The notes below the pieces were generated by a model. That model was not told the DNA's origin. It worked only from the letters and a program-made list of their open reading frames with translations, and did not search any database. Positions 22,736 to 33,100 of a stretch of 64,000 bases of DNA are shown piece after piece. The DNA comes from Archivesica marissinica (lineage: Eukaryota > Mollusca > Bivalvia > Venerida > Vesicomyidae), in the NCBI GenBank assembly GCA_014843695.1, contig CM026400.1, positions 32,803,500 to 32,867,499 on the forward strand, given 5' to 3'. The translations under genes were made by a program, and so were the position numbers. Numbering within the stretch: the first letter of the stretch is position 1; every line of letters starts with the position of its first letter.

Positions 22736-23095
22736 CCATGTTAATTGCCCATATTGTCCGATAATCCCAAAGCCATACATTACCCATCCGAGACAGATGT
22801 TTTGCCCGAAGTTATCAATAAGATTATAGTCTTTAAAAGGGAAGTAATGGAGAATCTTCACAACAGGTGCATGTCTAAAAATAGATCTGGAATTTCCGTG
22901 TTTTGTTTCTAGAAAATTGATTTTGCTACACAGTGCAGACTTGTGTGTGTGTACTTGATGAGTTGATGCCATAGACAGCCGATTGCATAGATACGCCCAT
23001 GCAGCTCTGACATATTGTACATGTATACGGTCAACCCGTACCCTAGTCAACACGTCCCTTGATCGAGTCTTACTCCATAGTATCCCTGCCTATAC
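22736..23095. other. Unique DNA with one uncertain open frame
   Basis: The minus strand is open for about 100 codons between 22736 and 23053, but the frame also runs through the inserted retroelement tail. No splice-supported exon or family is recognised. Confidence 0.4.
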
Positions 23096-23356
23096 AGGAC
23101 TCATTCTAGAGGGCGACTTGAGCAAAATAGTCGCTCTAGGGACCCTGACATCGCCCCCTGGGGGCCCTATTTCTCTAGGAATTTTTTCTTTTTCAATTTT
23201 CGTACAAAATGTTGTCCAGTATGATACACTGTACACATTTGTATTTAATGGTCATAATGTGTATTTTAACCCTATTTTGTTGATATTTATTAAATTCAAG
23301 TAAGCAATCGTGCGCTTTCTCACTTCTACCAAACATTCTGACATAGAATGAGCCCG
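23096..23356. mobile_element. Non-autonomous DNA element with terminal inverted repeats (MITE type 2), second copy
   Basis: AGGACTCATTCTAG (23096-23109) faces TAGAATGAGCCC at 23344-23355. The interior matches 15867-16117 (GTATTTAATGGT, TGTGTATTTTAACCCTATTT, TCTCACTTCT) and the fragment at 18611 (GTCGCCCCCTG, GGGGCCC). There is no coding capacity. Confidence 0.82.
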
Positions 23357-23379
23357 GACTATATGTCAACTTTTCGGCT

Positions 23380-23445
23380 GCCCGCTTAGCGCAGTGGTTA
23401 GCGTACTGGCTTCTCACCAATGCAATCAGTTATTTCAGATTAATG
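23380..23445 (+). mobile_element. tRNA-like SINE head (diverged)
   Basis: GCCCGCTTAGCGCAGTGGTTAGCG is a clear A-box region, close to the family C head at 2755. A clover-leaf-like stretch, TACTGGCTTCTCACCA, follows. The B box is decayed, so this is probably a SINE remnant and not a working tRNA gene. Confidence 0.55.
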
Positions 23446-23558
23446 TGACTCCATGACCCTTCTTGGTTTCACAAATTGATTTGGGGTATAATTCGCCTCC
23501 CAGTTATACTCTGCATTGAGTGTTGGGTGTATGACGTATATATGTAGAGATAATCAAT

Positions 23559-23807
23559 TTAATCCACTTCATTCTGGATACATTTAAAGGCGTTTGCAAA
23601 CAACATAGATCCTGATCAGCACACAGCATGACGCTGCATGCTGATCAGGATCTATGTTGTTTGCTACATAGCAAAGTGTCTTAGTAAGATCATCTGAATA
23701 GCAAACACCACAGAGCCTGATCAGACGGAACGTTCTGTGGTGGCTGATCTGGCTCTATGTTCTTTGCAAATACTGTTTGAATGGTATCCAGAATCAAATG
23801 GGTTAAT
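23559..23807. mobile_element. piggyBac-like hairpin MITE, copy 4
   Basis: TTAA occurs at 23559-23562 and 23804-23807. Inverted ends are CATTCTGGATACATT (left) and AATGGTATCCAGAATC (right). The first hairpin is very regular: CAAACAACATAGATCCTGAT and its exact complement TCAGGATCTATGTTGTTTG around a core of CAGCACACAGCATGACGCTG. The second hairpin has ACAGAGCCTGATCAGACGGA facing GGCTGATCTGGCTCTATG. Confidence 0.88.
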
Positions 23808-23872
23808 AATAATCAGAATTTTCCCGGTTATTGAGCAGAAAAATAATACTTCCAAAGATTCTACAGATTTTA

Positions 23873-23932
23873 CGACTTGAGACCAGAGCAGTACTGGGTA
23901 ATATGGCAGTTACATACCCTGGTCTCAAGTCG
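23873..23932. other. Perfect 14-bp inverted repeat (hairpin)
   Basis: CGACTTGAGACCAG (23873-23886) is exactly inverted at 23919-23932 (CTGGTCTCAAGTCG), with a 32-nt loop. It could be the end pair of a very short MITE. It lies about 350 bp downstream of the syntaxin-6 stop codon and may therefore be in its 3' untranslated region. Confidence 0.75.
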
Positions 23933-24046
23933 AAATACCAACGTACGACAGAATCAACACCCAATTTACATATACATGATGCCTCGCGGTCAAGATCATG
24001 CCTCATAGCCGAGCGGCGATAGTTTAAAATGTGTGCGCAATGGTGT

Positions 24047-24245
24047 TTGTTTGCTTGCTTTGGGGGGGGTTTAAAGTCGTCCCAACCAGCTATTATTGGT
24101 GGAGGAAGACCCCTAGAGCCCTTTCGAGCAGTATTCCAGGCACGGTAGTACCCAAGTATACTAACCTCCGCAAGCCAGCTCGATAGCTTCCTCACAAGAA
24201 AGAATTTGACCCCCTCCCCAAGTGGGATACAAACCTACAGCAGGT
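24047..24245 (-). mobile_element. SINE core with target-site duplication
   Basis: Flanked by the 10-bp duplication GCAATGGTGT (24037-24046 and 24246-24255). The minus strand reads GGTTTGTATCCCACTTGGGG, GAGGAAGCTATCGAGCTGGC, TTGCGGAGGTTAGTATACTT, GTGCCTGGAATACTGCTCG, GTCTTCCTCCACCAATAATA. The tRNA-like head is mostly missing, so the insertion was 5'-truncated. It lies just after the syntaxin-6 stop codon, probably within the transcript. Confidence 0.82.
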
Positions 24246-24286
24246 GCAATGGTGTAAGACTAGCATATAAGAACATGACATGAGAT

Positions 24287-24363
24287 TCATAACACTGCAA
24301 GCATAATGATGACTATCAGTAGAACAACAAGCAGCACCCCTATTACACAGCATTGTCGCTTAT
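24287..24363 (-). CDS. STX6: Syntaxin-6, last coding exon (membrane anchor)
   Basis: The acceptor GTGTATTTTCAG ends at 24364. The exon completes a split Asp codon (G from the previous exon plus AT), then reads KRQCCVIGVLLVV and LLIVIIMLAVL to a TGA at 24287-24289. This is the C-terminal tail anchor of a Qc-SNARE: a short basic/polar linker, two Cys at the membrane edge (palmitoylation is possible but inferred), and about 21 hydrophobic residues ending at the C-terminus with almost no lumenal tail. Vertebrate syntaxin-6 has the same plan (RRQWC followed by the hydrophobic segment). The anchor holds the SNARE in trans-Golgi and endosomal membranes. Phase matches exon 25946-26040 exactly. The acceptor and the first nine exon bases are tandemly copied upstream. 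Confidence 0.88.
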
Positions 24364-25085
24364 CTGAAAATACACAATCAATTACTGATATAGACGTGAA
24401 GTTAAATGTGTCGCTTATCTGAAAATACACAATCAATTACTGATATAGACGTGAAGTTAAATGTGTCGCTTATCTGAAAATACACAATCAATTACTGATA
24501 TAGACGTGAAGTTAAATGTGTCACTTATCTGAAAATACACAATCAATTACTGATATATATATGTGAAGTTAAATGTGTCGCTTATCTGAAAATACACAAT
24601 CAATTACTGATATAGACGTGAAGTTAAATGTGTCGCTTATCTGAAAATACACAATCAATTACTGATATAGACGTGAAGTTCAATGTGTCGCCTATCTGAA
24701 AATACACAATAAATCACTGATATGTACGTGAAGTTCAACGTGTCGCTTATCTGAAAATACACAATCAATTACTGATATAGACGTGAAGTTAAATGTGTTG
24801 CTTATCTGAAAATCGCTTATCTGAAAATACACAATCAATTACTGATATATACGTGAAGTTAAATGTGTCGCTTATCTGAAAATACACAAACAATCAATTA
24901 CTGATATATATGTGAAGTTAAATGTGTTGCTTATCTGAAAATCGCTTTATCTGAAAATACACAATCAATTACTGATATATACGTGAAGTTAAATGTGTCG
25001 CTTATCTGAAAATACACAAACAATCAATTACTGATATATATGTGAAGTTAAATGTGTTGCTTATCTGAAAATACACAAACAATTA
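24355..25085. repeat. 55-bp array made of the last exon's 3' splice site
   Basis: About 13 copies of a 55-bp unit (TATCTG recurs at 24361, 24416 and so on). On the minus strand each unit holds TTGATTGTGTATTTTCAG followed by ATAAGCGAC. That is 46 nt of intron 3' end plus the first 9 nt of the last syntaxin-6 exon. The copy closest to the exon is the functional one. Two hybrid units near 24800 and 24940 are partly duplicated. The array meets the 41-bp array after a spacer of only about 10 bp. Confidence 0.95.
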
Positions 25086-25091
25086 AGAATA

Positions 25092-25985
25092 CATGTGTAA
25101 AACTGTGGCCATTCCATTCACCTACCTGAAGACATGTGTAAAACTGTGGCTATTCCATTCACCTACCTGAAGACATGTGTAAAACTGTGGCTATTCCATT
25201 CACCTACCTGAAGACATGTGTAAAACTTTGGCCATTCCATTCACCTATCTGAAGATATGTGTAAAACTGTGGCCATTCCATTCACCTACCTGAAGACATG
25301 TGTAAAACTTCAGCCATTTCCTTCACCTACCTGAAGACATGTGTAAAACTTCAGCCATTCCATTCACCTACCTGAAGATATGTGTAAAACTGTGGCCATT
25401 CCATTCACCTACCTGAAGATATGTGTACAACTTTAGCCATTTCTTTCACCTACCTGAAGACATGTGTAAAACTTTGGCCATTCCATTCACCTACCTGAAG
25501 ACATGTGTAAAACTTCAGCCATTCCATTCACCTACCTGAAGACATGTGTAAAACTTCAGCCATTCCATTCACCTACCTGAAGACATGTGTAAAACTTTGG
25601 CCATTCCATTCACCTACCTGAAGACATGTGTAAAACTTCAGCCATTCCATTCACCTACCTGAAGACATGTGTACAATTTCAGCCATTCCATTCACCTACC
25701 TGAAGACATGTGTAAAACTTTGGCCATTCCATTCACCTACCTGAAGACATGTGTAAAACTTCAGCCATTCCATTCACCTACCTGAAGACATGTGTAAAAC
25801 TTTGGCCATTCCATCCACCTACCTGAAGACATGTGTAAAACTTCAGCCATTCCATTCACCTACCTGAAGACATGTGTAAAACTTCAGCCATTCCATTCAC
25901 CTACCTGAAGATATGTGTAAAACTATGGCCATTCCATTCACCTACCTGAAGACATGTGTAAAACTTTGGCCATTTTCTTCATCAC
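25092..25985. repeat. 41-bp array made of the penultimate exon's 5' splice site
   Basis: About 21-22 copies of a 41-bp unit (ACCTACCTGA recurs at 25161, 25202 and so on). On the minus strand each unit is AATGGCCAAAGTTTTACACA, TGTCTTCAG, then GTAGGTGAATGG: the last 29 nt of the syntaxin-6 exon 25946-26040 followed by the first 12 nt of its intron. Nearly all copies keep CAG|GTAGGT; one near 25247 reads CAGATAGG and has lost the GT. Copies alternate between GGCCAAAG and GGCTGAAG forms. Confidence 0.95.
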
Positions 25986-26040
25986 ATTGTCCATCCTGGA
26001 CTCTGTCTTATCCATGTCATGGTGAAAGTCATCCAATATC
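25946..26040 (-). CDS. STX6: Syntaxin-6, penultimate exon (C-terminal half of SNARE motif)
   Basis: The acceptor CTCTGTATTTCAG lies before 26040 and the donor CAG|GTAGGT after 25946. The 95-nt exon completes an Arg codon, then encodes [20 protein letters not shown] and [11 protein letters not shown], and gives the first base of the next Asp codon. This matches the C-terminal SNARE layers of syntaxin-6 (human [20 protein letters not shown]). The heptad hydrophobics needed for the four-helix bundle are kept. Phase agrees with both neighbouring exons. If the donor is skipped or a downstream repeat donor is used, translation continues SSGR and stops at TGA. Confidence 0.9.
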
Positions 26041-26063
26041 CTGAAATACAGAGAATTAACCAA

Positions 26064-26605
26064 TTATGTCCAAACAATTATATACACACATACTACATCT
26101 ACAACTATATACACACAGACTACATCTACAATTATACACACACAGACTACATCTACAATTATACACACACAGACTACATCTACAATTATATACACACATA
26201 CTACATCTACAACTATATACACACAGACTACATCTACAACTATATACACACATACTACATCTACAATTATATACACACATACTACATCTACAACTATATA
26301 CACACATACTACATCTACAATTATATACACACATACTACATCTACAACTATATACACATAGACTACATCTACAATTATATACACATAGACTACATCTACA
26401 ACTATATACACACATACTACATCTACAATTATATACACACATAATACATCTACAACTATATACACATAGACTACATCTACAATTATATACACAAAGACTA
26501 CATCTACAACTATATACACACATACTACATCTACAACTATATACACACAGACTACATCTACAACTATATACACACAGACTACATCCACAATTATATACAC
26601 ACTAA
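26064..26605. repeat. 27-bp minisatellite in a syntaxin-6 intron
   Basis: About 20 copies of a 27-bp unit, ACTACATCTACAACTATATA plus CACACAG, with CATA and ATAG endings. It ends about 25 bp from the acceptor of exon 25946-26040 but does not contain the splice site. The period is divisible by three, so frames are open on both strands without meaning. Confidence 0.95.
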
Positions 26606-26609
26606 CTAC

Positions 26610-29600
26610 CTAGAGATATCCCACATGAATAAAGCCAAACCTGACTCTAGAGATATCCCATGGGAATATCAGCCACACCTATCTCTAGAGATATCCCATG
26701 GGAATATCAGCCATACCTGACTAGAGATATCCCATGGGAATATCAGCCACACCTATCTCTAGAGATATCCCATGGGAATATCAGCCACACCTATCTCTAG
26801 ATATATCCCATGGGAATAACAGCCACATCTATCTCTAGAAATATCCCATGGGAATAACAGCCACACCTGACTATAGAGATATCCCATGGGAATATCAGCC
26901 ACACCTATCTCTAGATATATCCCATGGGAATATCAGCCAAACTTGTCTCTAGAGATATCCCATGGGAATATCAGCCACACCTATCTCTAGATATATCCCA
27001 TGGGAATAACAGCCACACCTATCTCTAGATATATCCCATGGGAATAACAGCCAAACTTGTCTCTAGATATATCCCATGGGAATAACAGCCACACCTATCT
27101 CTAGATATATCCCATGGGAATAACAGCCAAACTTGTCTCTAGATATATCCCATGGGAATAACAGCCAAACTTGTCTCTAGAGATATTCCATGGGAATAAC
27201 AGCCAGACTTGTCTCTAGATATATCCCATGGGAATAACAGCCACACCTATCTCTAGATATATCCCATGGGAATAACAGCCACACCTATCTCTAGATATAT
27301 CCCATGGGAATAACAGCCACACCTATCTCTAGATATATCCCATGGGAATAACAGCCAAACTTGTCTCTAGATATATCCCATGGGAATAACAGCCACACCT
27401 ATCTCTAGATATATCCCATGGGAATAACAGCCAAACTTGTCTCTAGATATATCCCATATGAATAACAGCCACACCTATCTCGAGAGATATCCCATGGAAA
27501 TAACAGCCACACCCATCTCTAGATATATCCCATGGGAAAAACAGCCACACCTGACTCTAGAGATATCCCATGGGAATATCAGCCAAACCTATCTCTAGAT
27601 ATATCCCATGGGAATATCAGCCACACCTATCTCTAGAGATATCCCATGGGTATAACAGCCAAACCTGACTCTAGAGATATCCCATGGGAATATCAGCCAC
27701 ACATAACTCTAGATATATCCCATGGGAATAACAGCCAAACCTATCTCTAGAGATATCCCATGGGAATAACAGCCACACCTGACTCTAGAGATATCCCATG
27801 GGAATAACAGCCACACCCATCTCTAGATATATCCCATGGGAACAACAGCCACACCTGACTCTAGAGATATCCCATTGGGAATATCAGGTTTCTAGATATA
27901 TCCCATGGGAATAACAGCCACACCTATCTCTAGAGATATCCCATGGGAATATCAGCCACACCTATTTCTAGAGATATCCCATGGGTATAACAGCCAAACC
28001 TGACTCTAGAGATATCCCATGGGAATATCAGCCACACATAACTCTAGATATATCCCATGGGAATAACAGCCAAACCTATCTCTAGAGATATCCCATGGGA
28101 ATAACAGCCACACCTGACTCTAGAGATATCCCATGGGAATAACAGCCACACCTATCTCTAGAGATATCCCATGGGAATATCAGCCACACCTATCTCTAGA
28201 GATATCCCATGGGTATAACAGCCAAACCTGACTCTAGAGATATCCCATGGGAATATCAGCCACACATAACTCTAGATATATCCCATGGGAATAACAGCCA
28301 AACCTATCTCTAGAGATATCCCATGGGAATAACAGCCACACCTGACTCTAGAGATATCCCATGGGAATAACAGCCACACCTATCTCTAGAGATATCCCAT
28401 GGGAATATCAGCCACACCTATCTCTAGAGATATCCCATGGGTATAACAGCCAAACCTGACTCTAGAGATATCCCATGGGAATATCAGCCACACATAACTC
28501 TAGATATATCCCATGGGAATAACAGCCAAACCTATCTCTAGAGATATCCCATGGGAATAACAGCCACACCTGACTCTAGAGATATCCCATGGGAATATCA
28601 GCCACACCTATCTCTAGAGATATCCCATGGGAATAACAGCCAAACTTGTCTCTAGAGATATCCCATGGGAATATCAGCCACACTTATCTCTAGATATATC
28701 CCATGGGAATAACAGCCACACCTATCTCTAGATATATCCCATGGGAATAACAGCCAAACTTGTCTCTAGATATATCCCATGGGAATAACAGCCACACCTA
28801 TCTCTAGATATATCCCATGGGAATAACAGCCAAACTTGTCTCTAGATATATCCCATGGGAATAACAGCCAAACTTGTCTCTAGAGATATTCCATGGGAAT
28901 AACAGCCAGACTTGTCTCTAGATATATCCCATGGGAATAACAGCCACACCTATCTCTAGATATATCCCATGGGAATAACAACCACACCTATCTCTAGATA
29001 TATCCCATGGGAATAACAGCCACACCTATCTCTAGATATATCCCATGGGAATAACAGCCAAACTTGTCTCTAGATATATCCCATGGGAATAACAGCCACA
29101 CCTATCTCTAGATATATCCCATGGGAATAACAGCCAAACTTGTCTCTAGATATATCCCATGTGAATAACAGCCACACCTATCTCGAGAGATATCCCATGG
29201 AAATAACAGCCACACCCATCTCTAGATATATCCCATGGGAAAAACAGCCACACCTGACTCTAGAGATATCCCATGGGAATATCAGCCAAACCTATCTCTA
29301 GAGATATCCCATGGGAATAACAGCCACACCCATCTCTAGATATATCCCATGGGAAACACAGCCACACCTGACTCTAAGAGATAGCCCATGGGAATATCAG
29401 CCAAACCTATCTCTAGAGATATCCCATGGGAATAACAGCCACACCCATCTCTAGAGATATCCCATGGGTATAACAGCCAAACCTGACTCTAGAGATATCC
29501 CATGGGAATATCAGCCACACCTATCTCTAGATATAACCCATGGGAATAACAGCCAAACCTATCTCTAGAGATATCCCATGGGAATAACAGCCAAACCTGA

Positions 29601-29905
29601 CTCTAGAGATATCCCATGGGAATAACAGCCAAACCTGATGACAATAACAGCCACACTTGTCTCTAGAGATATCCTATGACAAAAACAGCCAAACTTGTCT
29701 CTAGAGATATCCCACGACAATAACAGTCAAACTTGTCTCTAGAGATATCCCACGACAATAACAGCCAAACTTGTCTCGAGAGATATCCCACGACAATAAC
29801 AGCCACACCTATCTCTAGAGATATTCCATGGCAATAACAGCCACACCTATCTCTAGATATATCCCACGACAATAACAGTCAAACTTGTCTCTAGAGAATA
29901 ACAAA
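26610..29905. repeat. 38-bp minisatellite with palindromic core and 228-bp higher-order unit
   Basis: About 86 copies of a 38-bp unit: CTCTAGAGATATCCCATGGG then AATAACAGCCACACCTAT. The centre, TATCCCATGGGAATA, is almost a perfect palindrome (TCCCATGGGA is exact). Between 27982 and 28438 the variant CCATGGGTATAACAG recurs every 228 bp (27982, 28210, 28438), which is six units. A longer block around 27180-27480 is repeated around 28880-29190. Left-most units and units after 29640 (CCCACGACAATAACAG) are diverged. The array fills most of the intron between exons 25946-26040 and 29999-30105. Confidence 0.96.
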
Positions 29906-29998
29906 AAGTTGATAAATGTAGATCATAACAGGTTAAACTGCATTAAAATCAAATATCATTTCTAGTAACTGACAAACCACCACCCCTCCATTATTCAC

Positions 29999-30105
29999 CT
30001 GTTCTGGTCCTCTAATTCGTTGCCAATTTGATGACTCATGTTTTTCAGCACTCCTACACTCGATCCGATCATGTCTAGTTGATCATCTTGATCCTTTATT
30101 ATCAA
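29999..30105 (-). CDS. STX6: Syntaxin-6, exon encoding the N-terminal half of the SNARE motif
   Basis: The acceptor TTTTATTTTCTAG lies before 30105 and the donor ACAG|GTGAAT after 29999. The 107-nt exon reads LIIKDQDDQLDMIGSSVGVL and KNMSHQIGNELEDQN, then AG of a split Arg codon. It aligns with human syntaxin-6 around [20 protein letters not shown]. The Gln in ELEDQN is the expected zero-layer residue of a Qc-SNARE. Syntaxin-6 works with a Qa, a Qb and an R-SNARE in endosome-to-trans-Golgi fusion. The N-terminal three-helix domain exons are not found in this window. The 19 nt at the start of this exon, with its acceptor, are the source of the 37-bp array. Confidence 0.92.
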
Positions 30106-33100
30106 CTAGAAAATAAAATACAGCTTGATCCTTTATTATCCACTAGAAAATATAATACAGCTTGATCCTTTATTGTCCACTAGAAAATATAATACAGCTT
30201 GATCCTTTATCGTAAACTAGAAAATAAAATAAATCTTGATCCTTTATTATCCACTAGAAAATATAATACAGCTTGATCCTTTATTGTCCACTAGAAAATA
30301 TAATACAGCTTGATTCTTTATTATCCACTAGAAAATATAATATCGCTTGATCCTTTATTGTCCACCAAAAAATATAATACAGCTTGATCCTTTATTGTCC
30401 ACTAGAAAATATAATACAGCTTGATCCTTTATTGTCAACTAGAAAATAAAATAAATCTTGATCCTTTATTATCCACTAGAAAATAAAATACAGCTTGATC
30501 CTTTATTATCCACTAGAAAATATAATACAGCTTGATCCTTTATTGTCCACTAGAAAATATAATACAGCTTGATCCTTTATCGTCAACTAGAAAATAAAAT
30601 AAATCTTGATCCTTTATTATCCACTAGAAAATATAATACAGCTTGATCCTTTATTGTCCACTAGAAAATATAATACAGCTTGATTCTTTATTATCCACTA
30701 GAAAATATAATATAGCTTGATCCTTTATTGTCCACCAAAAAATATAATACAGCTTGATCCTTTATTGTCCACTAGAAAATATAATACAGCTTGATCCTTT
30801 ATTGTCAACTAGAAAATAAAATAAATCTTGATCCTTTATTATCCACTAGAAAATATAATACAGCTTGATCCTGTATTGTCCACTAGAAAATATAATACAG
30901 CTTGATCCTTTATTGTCCACTAGAAAATAAAATACAGCTTGGTCCTTTATTGTCCATTAGAAAATAAAATACAGCTTGATCCTTTATTATCCACTAGAAA
31001 ATAAAATACAGCTTGATCCTTTATTGTCAACCAGAAAATATAATACAGCTTGATCCTTTATTGTCAACAAGAAAATAAAATACAGCTTGATCCTTTATTG
31101 CAAACTAGAAAATAAAATACAGCTTGATCCTTTATTGTCCACTAGAAAATAAAATACAGCTTGATCCTTTATTGTAAACTAGAAAATAAAATACAGCTTG
31201 ATCCTTTATTGTAAACTAGAAAATAAAATACAGCTTGATCCTTTATTGTAAACTAGAAAATAAAATTCTGCTCGATCCTTTATTGTCCACTAGAAAATAA
31301 AGTACAGCTTGATCCTTTATTATCAACCAGAAAATAAAATAAATCTTGATCATTTATTGTCCACTAGAAAATAAAATAAATCATGATCCTTTATTATCAA
31401 CTAGAAAATAAAATAAATCTTGATCCTTTATTGTCAACTAGAAAATAAAATAAATCTTGATCCTTTATTATCAACTAGAAAATAAAATAAATCTTGATCC
31501 TTTATTATCCAATAGAAAATATAATACAGCTTGATCCTTTATTATCCAATAGAAAATATAATACAGCCTGATCCTTTATTATCCACTAGAAAATATAACA
31601 CAGCTTGACCGTTTATTGTCCACCAGAAAATAAAATACAGCTTGATCCTTTATTGTCAACCAGAAAATAAAATAAATCTTGATCCTTTATTATCCACTAG
31701 AAAATAAAATATAGCTTGATCCATTATTATCCACTAGAAAATATAATACAGCTTGATCCTTTATTGTCAACTAGAAAATAAAATAAATCTTGATCCTTTA
31801 TTATCCACTAGAAAATAAAATACAGCTTGATCCTTTATTATCCACTAGAAAATATAATACAGCTTGATCCTTTATTGTCCACTAGAAAATATAATACAGC
31901 TTGATCCTTTATCGTCAACTAGAAAATAAAATAAATCTTGATCCTTTATTATCCACTAGAAAATATAATACAGCTTGATCCTTTATTGTCCACTAGAAAA
32001 TATAATACAGCTTGATTCTTTATTATCCACTAGAAAATATAATATAGCTTGATCCTTTATTGTCCACCAAAAAATATAATACAGCTTGATCCTTTATTGT
32101 CCACTAGAAAATATAATACAGCTTGATCCTTTATTGTCAACTAGAAAATAAAATAAATCTTGATCCTTTATTATCCACTAGAAAATATAATACAGCTTCA
32201 TCCTGTATTGTCCACTAGAAAATATAATACAGCTTGATCCTTTATTGTCCACTAGAAAATAAAATACAGCTTGGTCCTTTATTGTCCATTAGAAAATAAA
32301 ATACAGCTTGATCCTTTATTATCCACTAGAAAATAAAATACAGCTTGATCCTTTATTGTCAACCAGAAAATATAATACAGCTTGATCCTTTATTGTCAAC
32401 AAGAAAATAAAATACAGCTTGATCCTTTATTGCAAACTAGAAAATAAAATACAGCTTGATCCTTTATTGTCCACTAGAAAATAAAATACAGCTTGATCCT
32501 TTATTGTAAACTAGAAAATAAAATACAGCTTGATCCTTTATTGTAAACTAGAAAATAAAATACAGCTTGATCCTTTATTGTAAACTAGAAAATAAAATAC
32601 AGCTTGATCCTTTATTGTCCACTAGAAAATAAAGTACAGCTTGATCCTTTATTATCAACCAGAAAATAAAATAAATCTTGATCATTTATTGTCCACTAGA
32701 AAATAAAATAAATCATGATCCTTTATTATCAACTAGAAAATAAAATAAATCTTTATCCTTTATTGTCAACTAGAAAATAAAATAAATCTTGATCCTTTAT
32801 TATCAACTAGAAAATAAAATAAATCTTGATCCTTTATTATCCAATAGAAAATATAATACAGCTTGATCCTTTATTATCCAATAGAAAATATAATACAGCC
32901 TGATCCTTTATTATCCACTAGAAAATATAACACAGCTTGATCCTTTATTGTCAACCAGAAAATAAAATACAGCTTGATCCTTTATTGTCAACCAGAAAAT
33001 AAAATAAATCTTGATCCTTTATTATCCACTAGAAAATAAAATATAGCTTGATCCATTATTATCCACTAGAAAATATAATACAGCTTGATCCTTTATTGTC

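Noticed and set aside
22676..23053. 126-codon minus-strand frame, with an apparent donor GGAG|GTGAGG
   Set aside because: Its last part lies in an inserted retroelement stub marked by a target-site duplication. No family is recognised and no acceptor is convincing.
23380..23445. tRNA gene
   Set aside because: Good A box but decayed B box and no clover-leaf closure. The same heads occur in several SINE copies.
26610..29905. 38-bp array as another splice-border-derived repeat
   Set aside because: The unit holds CTCTAG and AGGTGTGG on the minus strand, but it does not match the borders of exons 29999-30105 or 25946-26040.
24355..30090. CRISPR array (regular repeats of 37-55 bp)
   Set aside because: Eukaryotic introns; repeats are directly adjacent with no unique spacers.
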